53,993 nucleotides of DNA from an uncultured Dialister sp. (GTDB lineage Bacteria; Bacillota; Negativicutes; Veillonellales; Dialisteraceae): contig CAKPUX010000007.1 in the NCBI GenBank assembly GCA_934193095.1, positions 1 to 53,993 of the forward strand. Reading direction: 5' to 3'. The position numbers and the translations under genes are program-made. Below the pieces are notes generated by a model. It was given only the letters and a program-made list of their open reading frames with translations. It made no database searches and was not told where the DNA came from. Of the stretch, positions 24,909 to 33,408 are shown one piece after another (position 1 is the first letter of the stretch; each line of letters begins with the position of its first letter).

Positions 24909-25167
24909 TCTCGATCTGTTCCTTCAGCGCATCGTATACATCCTTGGATACCGGACGCTTCAGGGATTTTTCAAGACCATGGGACTCGTAGGCCTTGGTA
25001 AAGCACTCGATATCGTCACACACGTAGACGCCGCGGCCGGATTTCTTGCCCGTACGGTCGAGCTCGATGAGCCCCGTCGGCAGAGCCACGATACGGAGCA
25101 GCTCCTTCTTCGGCTTCAGCTCCTTGCAGCCTACGCACATGCGCATGGGGATCTTTTTTACTTTCAT
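24901..25167 (-). CDS. ylxR: YlxR/RnpM family RNA-binding protein
   Basis: 88 residues with the family hallmark MRMCVGCKELKPKKELLRIV and GRGVYVCDD. Family members have been linked to RNase P modulation in Bacillus. It overlaps nusA by four bases (ATGA) upstream and ylxQ by eight downstream, a tightly coupled operon. Confidence 0.93.
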   Translation of the reverse strand: MKVKKIPMRMCVGCKELKPKKELLRIVALPTGLIELDRTGKKSGRGVYVCDDIECFTKAYESHGLEKSLKRPVSKDVYDALKEQIENG

Positions 25168-26303
25168 TCCTTAGCTTCCTCCCCCATATCGCTTTCGATA
25201 TCTCCCAAAATGTCGTCATCGAGATCGGCACTGTCGGTCTCACCGAAGCCCTCCTCATTCGCCTGCGTTTCACTCTTGATATCGATCTTCCAGTTCGTCA
25301 GCTTGGCAGCCAGGCGGGCGTTCTGACCTGCTTTGCCGATGGCAAGCGACAGCTGGTAGTCCGGTACGATGACATAGGAGGATTTCTCTTCTTCCCATAC
25401 GGAAACGGAAACGACCTTTGCCGGGGAGAGAGCATTGGCGATGTAGATCGCCGGATCTTCGTCCCAGCGGACGATATCGATCTTTTCATCATGCAGCTCG
25501 TTCACGATATTCTGTACACGCTGTCCCTTCGGCCCGACGCACGCACCGACCGGATCGACAGCCGGATCCATCGCATATACGGCGATCTTGGAGCGGGAGC
25601 CCGCTTCACGGACGACACTCTTGATCTCCACGGTGCCGCTGTAAATTTCCGGTACCTCCAGCTCGAAAAGTCTCTTCAAGAGTCCCGGATGGGTCCTCGA
25701 GAGGATGATCTCCGGTCCCTTCGTGGTCTTTCTGACTTCGAGGACATAGCACTTGATCTTATCGTTCGGCTGGAATTCCTCGCCTTCGATCTGTTCTGCG
25801 AAAGGCAGGATCCCTTCCACGCGGCCGAGATCGACAAAAATGGTGCGGGATTCATTCCATTTCACTACGCCGGTGATCACATCGCCTTCACGACCGGAGA
25901 ATTCGTCATAAATGGAGCCTCTCTCGGCTTCACGCAGCTTCTGGATCATGACCTGCTTAGCGGCCTGCGCTGCGACACGGCCGAAATTCTTCGGTGTCAC
26001 ATCGATGCGGAGCATGTCGCCCGCTTCATAGCTGCGGTCGATCTTCTTTGCCTCTTCCACCGTGATCTCATTGATCGCATTTTCAGAGTCTTCATGGATT
26101 TCGTCCACGACGGTCTTCTCTTCATAAATTTTATATTCCCCGGTTTCACGGTTGAGAGAAACCGAAGCCTTGGCATTGCTGCCGCTTTCCTTTTTATAAG
26201 CGGTCAGAAGCACCATTTCCAGTGCATCAAATACCATATTTCTGTCAACCTTTTTGATCTTGACCAGGGCTTCTACTGCTTCCAATAATACCTTGCCGTC
26301 CAC
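25164..26303 (-). CDS. nusA: Transcription termination/antitermination factor NusA
   Basis: 379 residues. An N-terminal RNA-polymerase-binding domain (about 1-130), an S1 domain (VITGVVKWNESRTIFVDLG), KH1 with GACVGPKGQRVQNIV and KH2 with AIGKAGQNARLAAKLT, ending in an acidic tail without the proteobacterial AR repeats. It binds elongating polymerase and nascent RNA, and would be the cellular factor acting at the attenuator-like hairpins seen elsewhere in the window. Confidence 0.96.
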   Translation of the reverse strand: MDGKVLLEAVEALVKIKKVDRNMVFDALEMVLLTAYKKESGSNAKASVSLNRETGEYKIYEEKTVVDEIHEDSENAINEITVEEAKKIDRSYEAGDMLRIDVTPKNFGRVAAQAAKQVMIQKLREAERGSIYDEFSGREGDVITGVVKWNESRTIFVDLGRVEGILPFAEQIEGEEFQPNDKIKCYVLEVRKTTKGPEIILSRTHPGLLKRLFELEVPEIYSGTVEIKSVVREAGSRSKIAVYAMDPAVDPVGACVGPKGQRVQNIVNELHDEKIDIVRWDEDPAIYIANALSPAKVVSVSVWEEEKSSYVIVPDYQLSLAIGKAGQNARLAAKLTNWKIDIKSETQANEEGFGETDSADLDDDILGDIESDMGEEAKE

Positions 26304-26323
26304 GATGAACTATTCCTCCTCGA

Positions 26324-26797
26324 TTAAAACGAAAAATGAAGTCTTACCTGTGAAATTTTATCTCTATGCAATGCGATTTCCTTACCGCCATCGAGCGTCA
26401 GCGCCAGATCACCCTCCTCGGTGAGCCCTTCCAGATGCGCGGTGAACGCTTTGCCGCCGCCTGCCTCTTCGAGCGGAGCAAACAGTTTCACGTCCACATC
26501 GCTTCCCGCATAGCGGCGGAAATCCTTATCCTTCTTCAATACACGATCGAGCCCCGGAGAAGAGACCTCCAGCATGTAGTTATCCGGGATGATATCCTTC
26601 TCATCCAGGATCTCGCCGGCCTTCTCACTGATGCTCTGGCAGTCTGCGAGATCCACGCCGCCTTCCTTATCAATGAAAATGCGAAGGATCCAATTCCTTT
26701 CACGGACATACTCGACATCGACAAGTTCGATGCCGTCCGCATCCAGGATCGGTTCCAGCAAAGCTTCTACGGCTTCTTCGATTGCTTTATGTGCCAT
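26324..26797 (-). CDS. rimP: Ribosome maturation factor RimP
   Basis: 157 residues, standard RimP length, with VDVEYVRERNWILRIFIDKEGGV and LEVSSPGLDRVLKK, both family signatures. It acts in 30S maturation. First gene of rimP-nusA-ylxR-ylxQ-infB, with 20 bases before nusA. An mRNA leader of about 180 bases with a terminator-like hairpin lies upstream. Confidence 0.95.
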   Translation of the reverse strand: MAHKAIEEAVEALLEPILDADGIELVDVEYVRERNWILRIFIDKEGGVDLADCQSISEKAGEILDEKDIIPDNYMLEVSSPGLDRVLKKDKDFRRYAGSDVDVKLFAPLEEAGGGKAFTAHLEGLTEEGDLALTLDGGKEIALHRDKISQVRLHFSF

Positions 26798-26921
26798 GAT
26801 AAGCCTCCTTGCCTATTTGCAAACAGCGGGCAGTGAACCGGTTGCATGGGCTCTACAGATTTCATACGCTGCACATAGACCCGATCCCCAATCCCTGCCA
26901 ACTTATTCCATATTCCATATA

Positions 26922-26946
26922 TAAGAAAAAGTGAGCCGCAGCTCAC
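26922..26946 (-). terminator. Attenuator-like hairpin in the rimP-nusA leader
   Basis: The minus-strand RNA forms GTGAGC-TGCG-GCTCAC followed by UUUUUCUUAU, between the promoter (26983-27012) and the rimP start. The short stem and U-tract fit a weak intrinsic terminator inside the leader, a plausible autoregulation point for NusA. Confidence 0.6.
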
Positions 26947-26982
26947 TCACCAGGAAATTCTATACACATAACTTGCGATACT

Positions 26983-27012
26983 ATTATACCATACGTTGTA
27001 AAGGGAAAGCAA
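26983..27012 (-). promoter_or_regulatory. Promoter of the rimP-nusA-infB operon
   Basis: Minus strand TTGCTT, 18-base spacer, TATAAT. The -10 is perfect. The -35 borders the heptad-derived terminator that follows upstream. Confidence 0.65.
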
Positions 27013-27056
27013 TAAAAAAGGTTCAGGGTTAGCCCAAGGAGCTAACCCTGAACCTT
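27013..27056 (-). terminator. Intrinsic terminator built from heptad repeat units
   Basis: AAGGTTCAGGGTTAGC (27018-27033) pairs with GCTAACCCTGAACCTT (27041-27056) across a seven-base loop, giving 16 perfect pairs. The minus-strand transcript then reads a run of six U. The arms are GGTTCAG/GGTTAGC heptamers in opposite orientation, so repeats have created a functional-looking terminator just ahead of the rimP promoter. Confidence 0.8.
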
Positions 27057-27108
27057 GAAGTTTGAAAGCAGGGATTGGGTTTGAGATTGGTACCGCTTCC
27101 CACGTATC

Positions 27109-27266
27109 GTCATCCCGAGCGAAGTCGAGGGATCTTTCTTGTACAACGGTAAGAAGTCAGTGCGAGATAACAGAAAGATGCAGAACAAAAACGTCGTTGA
27201 TGAAATGGTGCATACATGCTGATTCCCATACTGCAATAGAGATCTCTCGGCTACGCTCGAGATGAC
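27109..27266. mobile_element. MITE-A copy 4 (158 bp, diverged interior)
   Basis: Ends GTCATCCCGAGCGAAGTCGA and, inverted, GTCATCTCGAGCGTAGCCGA. Interior sequence is largely different from copies 1 and 3, yet the length is kept. Confidence 0.7.
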
Positions 27267-27420
27267 AACGGCGCGCAGCGCTATCAAAATTCTGCGGCGC
27301 TTCATTATTTTTTGCGCCGCACCTTCATTTCGCATTTCTCATTTCTAATTTCTCATTCAATCAAGGGGTGAGCTGCCCCACGGGCGAGCCCTGAACCCAT
27401 CAACCTGAACCTTGAACCCT

Positions 27421-28122
27421 CTAATCCTCGATCACCGGATGCTCATAGAGCTCCTTCAGATCCTTCACCAGGTGCTTCTCGATCGCCGCCTCAAGGGCTT
27501 CTATGGATTTGGCATCGTACTGATGAATGATGCCCGGGATGCCCCTGGCGCGAAGCTCGCCGTAGTATTCATCGCGATACATGTTATAGAAGAAAAGGAT
27601 CCCTGTATCCTTTTCTTCACACTCATAGGCAGCGATGATGTAGGAGCCGTTCAGCCCAAGGAGCGGCATTTTCGGCGCAATGACGCGCACATAGTGCCCG
27701 AGCTTCTCCGGCAGCAGCTCTTCATAGTCCCAGACCATGAAGCCCTTGCCCTCGACCAGAATGGAGACCTTCTCGCGATGGATGAGCTCCTTCTCGATCG
27801 CCTCCGGTGTCAGCAGCTTCACGAGGCGTTTAAATTCCTCAAGATCGCCCGTGATGCATTCGATCTCCGTCAGCGTGATCATGTGCAGATCCATCTTCAC
27901 CATGTAATCCGCCGTTTCCTCATCGTATAAGACGCGGATCTTCCAGCCATTCGACTTGTGAAACCAGCCGAAGGCATAATAAATGCGGTCGTGCTGCTCA
28001 TCAATGATGCGAAGCTCATAGTCGCCGATGACCGGGGGAAGATCCTTCTCCTCGTACCAGGCAAGCAGCTTCTCGCGGCGCTCCGCACGCGCCTTCTTTG
28101 TTTTTTCATCCACGTCAGCCAT
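27421..28122 (-). CDS. Conserved-looking hypothetical protein, 233 residues
   Basis: I do not recognise this family. A soluble, charged protein without signal peptide or membrane segment. It starts with a Lys/Arg-rich helix, is rich in aromatic beta-strand-like blocks (YYAFGWFHKSNGWKIRVLYD, GILFFYNMYRDEYYG), and ends in an acidic helix. AAAGGAGTCACC before the ATG at 28122 is a good ribosome site. It is followed downstream by repeats and the 27013 terminator; upstream is the transglycosylase on the same strand, 66 bases away. Confidence 0.8.
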   Translation of the reverse strand: MADVDEKTKKARAERREKLLAWYEEKDLPPVIGDYELRIIDEQHDRIYYAFGWFHKSNGWKIRVLYDEETADYMVKMDLHMITLTEIECITGDLEEFKRLVKLLTPEAIEKELIHREKVSILVEGKGFMVWDYEELLPEKLGHYVRVIAPKMPLLGLNGSYIIAAYECEEKDTGILFFYNMYRDEYYGELRARGIPGIIHQYDAKSIEALEAAIEKHLVKDLKELYEHPVIED

Positions 28123-28188
28123 GGTGACTCCTTTCTACATGAAATGAACGGAACGGGGAGCCGTCAGATGTCAGACCTCTGCCATCGC

Positions 28189-28785
28189 TCACTTCTCCGC
28201 CAGTTCTGCCTCAAGCCTGTCTCTGGATGCGGTGACGGACTTCACAAATTCCCGTGTTTCCGGGAAAGGGATCTGGTTCATATCAGAGAAGCCTTCCTTC
28301 CAGCCATAGTCCTTCATCCACTGGTCCACATTGCCGCGGCCCGCATTGTATGCGGCCAGCGCAAGGACTTCATTGTTGTGATACTCCTTCAACAGGTAAT
28401 TGATATACCAGGCGCCCAGCGGAATATTTTCCTCGGGACGCTCCAGACGGTTCGCCGGAAGGCCGCTTTCCTCGGAGATCCACTCTGCGGTATCCGGCAT
28501 GAGCTGCATCATGCCAATCGCGCCCACATGGGATACCGCCTTTTTATCGAATTTACTCTCCGTCAGGATGACGGCTTCTAAAAGAGCTGGCGAGATCTCC
28601 TCCTTCTTCGCGCTCTCTGAAATGAGGAGAGATATCTCCCGCGAGGGACGCATGAAGGAAATGTCCGAAAGGATGTAGACCGCAAGACCGCACAGAATGG
28701 CCAGAAGAAGGGTGAAGAGCATGGCCCCCGTATTTCCCTGATGTCTGTGGACTTCTCTCTTTTTCCGTTTCAAAGCGGTTCTCAT
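28189..28785 (-). CDS. Membrane-anchored lytic transglycosylase (SLT, GH23)
   Basis: 198 residues. A basic N-terminus, one membrane segment (about 20-42), then an SLT domain with the catalytic Glu in ILTESKFD, GAIGMMQLMPDTA, and AAYNAGRGNVDQW. It cleaves peptidoglycan glycan strands, leaving anhydro-muramic ends. GAAAGGAG upstream of the ATG at 28785. Sits between the 233-aa gene and coaE, with repeats separating it from coaE (a pair that is often adjacent in Firmicutes). Confidence 0.92.
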   Translation of the reverse strand: MRTALKRKKREVHRHQGNTGAMLFTLLLAILCGLAVYILSDISFMRPSREISLLISESAKKEEISPALLEAVILTESKFDKKAVSHVGAIGMMQLMPDTAEWISEESGLPANRLERPEENIPLGAWYINYLLKEYHNNEVLALAAYNAGRGNVDQWMKDYGWKEGFSDMNQIPFPETREFVKSVTASRDRLEAELAEK

Positions 28786-28814
28786 GGATTCAGCTCCTTT
28801 CAGGCAAAAATGAT

Positions 28815-29043
28815 GTGGGGTTCAGGGTTCAGGGTTCAGGGTTCAGGGTTGTGGTGGCGGCTTCGCCGCGAATATATATGGGGCGATGCCCGAAGGCTGA
28901 CTTCTCCCTCCTTCCAGAGGAAGGGGCGAGAGGATGGTCTGGGCGATGCCCGAAGTTTGAAACTGGCTGTTTTCTCGTATCGCAAACCCAATCCCTAGCT
29001 ACTAATCCCCAGCCACTAATTTCTAGTCACCAGTCCCTAACTC
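28815..29043. repeat. Repeat cluster between coaE and the transglycosylase gene
   Basis: Four GGTTCAG/GGGTTCA heptamers (28820-28850), a GGCGGCTTCGCCGC hairpin with GGGGCGATGCCC, a short G-rich MITE-C-like fragment (about 28895-28930), and CTAGCTA/CTAATCC heptamers (28990-29040). The heptamers run into the 3' end of coaE. Confidence 0.8.
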
Positions 29044-29644
29044 CCCTCATCCGTTCCTTCGCCTTCGCGAGGGCTTCTCTCACCTGGCGGCGGGTGTCTT
29101 CGACGGAGCGGCTGTTATCGATGATGACATCCGCATAGTTCAGCTTATTGTCCGTCGGCATCTGCTTATGGATGCGGTCAAGGACCTGCTCTCTGGTGAA
29201 GCCGTCGCGGAGCGTGACACGCTCGATCTGCATTTCCAACGGTACCTTGACGATCCAGACCTCTTCCACACGCAGCTGCCAGGAGATCTCCAAGAGGAGC
29301 GGCATGTCGAGTACAACAAGGTCATGGCCTTCCTCCTGGGCCTTCAGAAGCTCTTCCTGCGTGCGATGCCAGATGAAGGGATGGATGATGGCATTCAGCT
29401 GCTGGCGTTTCTCTTCCTTCGTGAAAACGATCTCGGCCGTTTTCAGCCGATCGAGCGTCCCGTCCTTATTGAAAATGGCCTCGCCAAAGGCGCGCCGGAT
29501 GTCTTCCATGGCCGCACTGCCCGGTCGCACTGCCTCGCGCGCGAGCATGTCCCCATCGATGATGGGGATCCCCAGCTCCTTTAAGTAGGAGGAGACTGTG
29601 CTTTTCCCGCAGCCTACGCCGCCGGATAATCCGATACGATACAT
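29027..29644 (-). CDS. coaE: Dephospho-CoA kinase
   Basis: 205 residues. P-loop GLSGGVGCGKST at residue 5; IIDGDMLAREAV; standard length. It phosphorylates dephospho-CoA to CoA. Start at 29644 with AGGAAGTT upstream; the longer frame to 29701 is repeat DNA. The last five residues GVRDW and the TGA stop are encoded by GTTAGGGACTGGTGACTAG-type heptamers, so the C-terminus has been replaced or extended by repeat sequence. Confidence 0.95.
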   Translation of the reverse strand: MYRIGLSGGVGCGKSTVSSYLKELGIPIIDGDMLAREAVRPGSAAMEDIRRAFGEAIFNKDGTLDRLKTAEIVFTKEEKRQQLNAIIHPFIWHRTQEELLKAQEEGHDLVVLDMPLLLEISWQLRVEEVWIVKVPLEMQIERVTLRDGFTREQVLDRIHKQMPTDNKLNYADVIIDNSRSVEDTRRQVREALAKAKERMRGVRDW

Positions 29645-29686
29645 AATGAGATAACTTCCTTTGAATGATAATGAGAAAAGTGGTAA

Positions 29687-29960
29687 GGGTTCAAGGTTCA
29701 AGGTTCAAGGTTCAGGGTTCAGAGTTCAAAGTTCAGAGTTCAGGGTTCAGGGTTCAGGGTTCAGGGTTCAGGGTTAGCCCGTGGGGCGGGGCGTCCTTTG
29801 ATTATGTTTGAAAGCTTCATTTGAATTAGAAATGAGAAATGCAAAATGGTGGTACGGCGCATAAAAATCAGAAGCGCTGCGAAGGTTTGAAATTAGCGGT
29901 TTTCTCGTATCGCAAACCTAATCCCTAGCCACGAATCCCTAACCCCTAGTCACCAGCCTC
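29687..29960. repeat. Longest GGTTCAG array (heptads in register) between polA and coaE
   Basis: From 29687: GGGTTCA, AGGTTCA (x3), GGGTTCA, GAGTTCA, AAGTTCA, GAGTTCA, GGGTTCA (x5), GGGTTAG, then the same conserved tail in register (CCCGTGG, GGCGGGG, CGTCCTT, TGATTAT, GTTTGAA, AGCTTCA, TTTGAAT, TAGAAAT, GAGAAAT), about 23 units without an indel to 29847. More heptamers (CTAATCC, CTAGCCA) follow at 29918-29958 by the polA stop. Confidence 0.9.
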
Positions 29961-29965
29961 TCCGC

Positions 29966-32542
29966 TCACTTCGTCTCCGCCCAGTTCTTCCCCGCATTGA
30001 CGTCAGCGAGGAGCGGGACTTTGAGCGTGACAACGGATTCCATCGTTTCTTTTAAAAGAGCAGCGATCTCCTCTTTTTCCTCCGCCACCACCTCTGCGAC
30101 CAATTCATCATGGACCTGCAGAAGGACGCGGCTCTTATAGTGGCCCTTCCTCAGCTTGTCATAGACGGCGATCATGGCCATCTTCATGATATCTGCAGCC
30201 GTGCCCTGGATCGGTGTATTCATCGCCATGCGTTCTGCGAGTGAACGGCGCATGAAATTCTTGCTGCGGATGTCCGGAAGCTCGCGATAGCGACCAAAAA
30301 GCGTGACGGCACGTCCCGTCTCCCTGGCCTCTTCGATCATACGCTGCATGAAGTCATGGATCTTCGGGTAGCGGGCATTGTACCTGTCGATATAGTCCTG
30401 CGCCTGCTTGGGCGTGATGCCGAGCTGCTTGGACAGCCCAAATCCGCTGATGCCGTAAATGATGCCGAAATTGACGGCTTTCGCATGGCTTCGCTGCTCG
30501 TCGGTGACTTCTTCGAAGGGGATGCCCAGCACTTCGGCCGCGGTGCGGCGGTGGATGTCCTCATGGTTCGCAAAGGCCGCGATCAGGCTCTCATCACCGC
30601 ACATATGCGCAAGAATACGGAGCTCGACCTGCGAATAGTCCGAAGAGATGAAGCAGTCATAGCCCTCGCCCGGTACAAAAAGGGAGCGTATCTTCTTTCC
30701 TTCCTCCGTGCGGACAGGGATGTTCTGCAGGTTCGGATCCGAGCTTGAAAGACGGCCCGTAGCCGTCACCGTCTGGTTGAAGGAGCCATGAATGCGGCCC
30801 GTTTCCTTACGGATGAGCTTCGGCAGCGCTTCGAGGTAGGTGGAGATCAGCTTCGAGAGCGTGCGGTAGCGAAGGATCTTTCCTACAAAGGGATAGCTGA
30901 CCGCCAGATTTTCCAGCACGTCCGCAGCGGTCGAGTAGCCCGTTTTCGTCTTCTTGCCCGCCGGCATCCCCAGCTTCTCGAAAAGGATATGTCCGAGCTG
31001 TTTGGGCGAATTGATATTGAACGGTTCCCCTGCCTCGTTGTAGATATCCTTCACGAGGAGGCGCAGCTCACCCTCCATGTCCGCCTTGACCTCCTGCCAG
31101 CGCTGCTGGTCTGTCGCGATGCCGGCCTTCTCCATCGCGGAAAGCACCTTGACGAGCGGCTCTTCCACGTCCGTGAAAAGTGTCATCACTCCATTTTCCT
31201 CGAGCTTGCGGCAGCACGGCCCATAGATCTTCGACAGGAAATCTCCGATGAGACTGCCCTTGTCTGCGAAATCTTCCATCTCATCCGCAAAGACTTCGGG
31301 CACTTCATAGAGCCCTGCCATGTACGATAAGGGGTACGTCACGCGCGCGGGATCCAGCAGGTAGGAGGCGAGCTGTACATCAAAGAACGGCAGAGAATCG
31401 GCCGGGAAGTCGGACTCCTGAAGGGCTTTCGCATCGACTGTCACCACGGCTTTCGCTTTCGCGAGGGCTTCTGCGAGCTTCTCATACTGTGCCGGCCCCG
31501 CCGTGTACGCATGTCCCTCACACGCAACGACCGCAGACCTTGCCGTGAAGAAAGGCGCGATCCCATAGCGATCGATCACCAGAGCTGCGACCTTTCCTTC
31601 AAACGTTTCGCCCTGCCAGGGGAGCGCCTTCACAAGCTCTCTCTGGCTCTTCTCTTTCTTCGCTTCCGCCAGTGCCTGAAAACGCGGCAGGCTGGCAAAC
31701 TGCTCAAGAAGATTGATCCCGAGCTTCTGGAAAAGGACACGCATCTCCTCAAAATGAACCGGCTGATGCATGTCTTCCAGAGACGTCTCCATCGGCACGT
31801 CGCGCTTGATGGTCGCCAGGTCATAGGAAAGATAGGCCAGCTCTTTATTTGCGGTGAGCTTCTTCCCCTGCGCGCCTTTGATTTCGCCGACATGGGCATA
31901 CAGATTATCCAGATTGTCATACTGCGTGATGAGTTTCAAAGCCGTCTTCTCGCCGATCCCCGGCACGCCCGGGATGTTGTCTGCGGTATCCCCCATGAGC
32001 GCCTTCATGTCGATCACCTGACGCGGCTCTATGTGGTACTTTTCAAAAACCGCTTCCGGCGTCATGGCCGCCATATTCGTGATGCCCTTCTGTGTGAGGA
32101 AGACCGTCGTCCGGCTGCTTGAGAGCTGCAGCGCATCGCGGTCGCCCGTCACGATATTGACCGGCATTTCCTTTTCATAGCGAAGAGAGAGCGTCCCTAA
32201 GATGTCATCTCCCTCGTAGCCGTCAAGACTGTACACCGCGACACCCATCACCTGCATCACGTCGCGGATGAGGTCAAACTGCGGCACGAGTTCATCCGGT
32301 GCCGGCTTTCTCGTAGCCTTGTATCCCTCGTACATCTCCGTGCGGAAGGTGTGTCGATCCTTGTCGAAGGTCACTGCCATATATTCCGGGTCCAGATCGC
32401 GATAGAGACCGAGCAGCATCCGCAGAAATCCATAGACCGCATTCGTCGGGATCCCATCCGGCGATGTCATAGTGGGCGGCAGCGCATAGAACGCGCGGTA
32501 TAAAAGGCTGCTGCCATCAATGATGACCAATTTCTTTTCCAT
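29966..32542 (-). CDS. polA: DNA polymerase I
   Basis: 858 residues. N-terminal 5'-3' exonuclease (LVIIDGSSLLYRAFYALPP, DGYEGDDILG, MGDTADNIPGVPGIGEKTA), a middle exonuclease-like domain that lacks the usual DxE proofreading residues, and a polymerase domain with DYSQVELRILAH, AKAVNFGIIYGIS and LLQVHDELV. It fills gaps and removes primers. It probably has no 3'-5' proofreading, as in several Firmicutes. Start at 32542; the longer frame to 32587 lacks a site. Confidence 0.96.
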   Translation of the reverse strand: MEKKLVIIDGSSLLYRAFYALPPTMTSPDGIPTNAVYGFLRMLLGLYRDLDPEYMAVTFDKDRHTFRTEMYEGYKATRKPAPDELVPQFDLIRDVMQVMGVAVYSLDGYEGDDILGTLSLRYEKEMPVNIVTGDRDALQLSSSRTTVFLTQKGITNMAAMTPEAVFEKYHIEPRQVIDMKALMGDTADNIPGVPGIGEKTALKLITQYDNLDNLYAHVGEIKGAQGKKLTANKELAYLSYDLATIKRDVPMETSLEDMHQPVHFEEMRVLFQKLGINLLEQFASLPRFQALAEAKKEKSQRELVKALPWQGETFEGKVAALVIDRYGIAPFFTARSAVVACEGHAYTAGPAQYEKLAEALAKAKAVVTVDAKALQESDFPADSLPFFDVQLASYLLDPARVTYPLSYMAGLYEVPEVFADEMEDFADKGSLIGDFLSKIYGPCCRKLEENGVMTLFTDVEEPLVKVLSAMEKAGIATDQQRWQEVKADMEGELRLLVKDIYNEAGEPFNINSPKQLGHILFEKLGMPAGKKTKTGYSTAADVLENLAVSYPFVGKILRYRTLSKLISTYLEALPKLIRKETGRIHGSFNQTVTATGRLSSSDPNLQNIPVRTEEGKKIRSLFVPGEGYDCFISSDYSQVELRILAHMCGDESLIAAFANHEDIHRRTAAEVLGIPFEEVTDEQRSHAKAVNFGIIYGISGFGLSKQLGITPKQAQDYIDRYNARYPKIHDFMQRMIEEARETGRAVTLFGRYRELPDIRSKNFMRRSLAERMAMNTPIQGTAADIMKMAMIAVYDKLRKGHYKSRVLLQVHDELVAEVVAEEKEEIAALLKETMESVVTLKVPLLADVNAGKNWAETK

Positions 32543-32722
32543 AGTAAACTCCATGAGGGTACGCACTCGCGTGCCAATCAATGCCAAAGCCCCATGCCGA
32601 TGGGCAACAGGTTCAAAGGGTTATAAGCTTTGAAGGATGGTGCATCGCACGAATGACATCGCGGCACTGATCCCCAATGCGTCATCCGCCGCCTTGTAAA
32701 AGGGGCAGACATCGTAGTATAT

Positions 32723-32728
32723 ATTATA
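32723..32728 (-). promoter_or_regulatory. Candidate -10 of the polA promoter
   Basis: TATAAT on the minus strand with only a weak -35 (TGTTTG at 16 bases). The 406-base gap between polA and the tRNA cluster holds this, a leader of about 180 bases without clear structure, and the tRNA terminator. Confidence 0.4.
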
Positions 32729-32905
32729 TCATAATCGCGCCGGGCAAACAGGCTTCCCATGGTGAGCGGGTACACATTCTTCGCCTCGCAGCGAATGAAA
32801 AAGATCTCCACCTTGCTTAGAATACCGATACAAAAATACCTGCTGCAGGGCGGCGCAAGACCCGCCGCCAGAGAAAGCAGCCACACGCTCCATTCCGGCA
32901 AGCGC

Positions 32906-32937
32906 AATAAAAAAGCCCATCCAATGGATGAGCTTTT
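32906..32937 (-). terminator. Terminator of the ten-tRNA operon
   Basis: Stem GCTCATCC / GGATGGGC (32926-32933, 32915-32922) with an ATT loop and UUUUUUAUU on the minus-strand transcript, right after tRNA-Leu(CAG). Confidence 0.92.
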
Positions 32938-32948
32938 TCTCATTTTAG

Positions 32949-33033
32949 TGGTGCGGTCGGAGAGATTTGAACTCTCACGGATTACTCCACTACCGCCTGA
33001 AGATAGCGCGTCTGCCAGTTCCGCCACGACCGC
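32949..33033 (-). tRNA. tRNA-Leu (CAG)
   Basis: 85 bases with an encoded CCA. Acceptor GCGGTCG / CGACCGC, long variable arm, and loop TTCAGGC with anticodon CAG. Last tRNA of the operon. Confidence 0.96.
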
Positions 33034-33072
33034 ATATAAAATTGAATTGAGGGAATCAAGTAGAAAAAAGAG

Positions 33073-33158
33073 TGGTGCGGCTGGTGAGACTTGAACTCAC
33101 ACGATCGAAAGATCACTACCCCCTCAAAGTAGCGCGTCTGCCATTCCGCCACAGCCGC
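33073..33158 (-). tRNA. tRNA-Leu (GAG)
   Basis: 86 bases with CCA. Acceptor GCGGCTG / CAGCCGC, long variable arm; anticodon stem CTACT / GGTAG with loop TTGAGGG, anticodon GAG. Confidence 0.95.
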
Positions 33159-33163
33159 AGGAA

Positions 33164-33239
33164 TGGTGCCTCAGAACGGAATCGAACCGTTGACACAAGG
33201 ATTTTCAGTCCTTTGCTCTACCAACTGAGCTACCGAGGC
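33164..33239 (-). tRNA. tRNA-Phe (GAA)
   Basis: 76 bases with CCA. Acceptor GCCTCGG pairs with CTGAGGC (one G-U). Anticodon loop CTGAAAA gives GAA. Confidence 0.96.
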
Positions 33240-33248
33240 AAATAAAAG

Positions 33249-33325
33249 TGGCGACCCGGATCAGATTTGAACTGACGATCTCCGCCGTGACAGGGCGGCA
33301 TGTTAGACCACTACACCACCGGGCC
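33249..33325 (-). tRNA. tRNA-Asp (GTC)
   Basis: 77 bases with CCA. Acceptor GGCCCGG / CCGGGTC (one G-U); anticodon loop CTGTCAC, anticodon GTC. Confidence 0.96.
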
Positions 33326-33328
33326 TTT

Positions 33329-33404
33329 TGGTGGGCGATAACAGGATCGAACTGCTGACATTCTGCTTGTAAGGCAGACGCTCTCCCAGCTGAGCTAATC
33401 GCCC
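33329..33404 (-). tRNA. tRNA-Val (TAC)
   Basis: 76 bases with CCA. Acceptor GGGCGAT / ATCGCCC; anticodon stem TCTGC / GCAGA region with loop CTTACAA, anticodon TAC. Confidence 0.96.
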
Positions 33405-33408
33405 ACAT

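Larger units (their letters stand above)
27013..27418. repeat. Repeat cluster between rimP and the 233-aa gene
   Basis: This contains the GGTTCAGGGTTAGC inverted pair (27018-27056), MITE-A copy 4 (27109-27266), the GCGGCGC...GCGCCGC hairpin (about 27292-27319), CATTTCT heptamers (27324-27358) and a CTGAACC tail ending next to the stop codon at 27421. Confidence 0.8.

Noticed and set aside
32578..33027. 149-codon minus-strand frame starting inside tRNA-Leu
   Set aside because: The first part is a translation of the tRNA and the rest is leader DNA; a common false call over tRNA-Leu genes.
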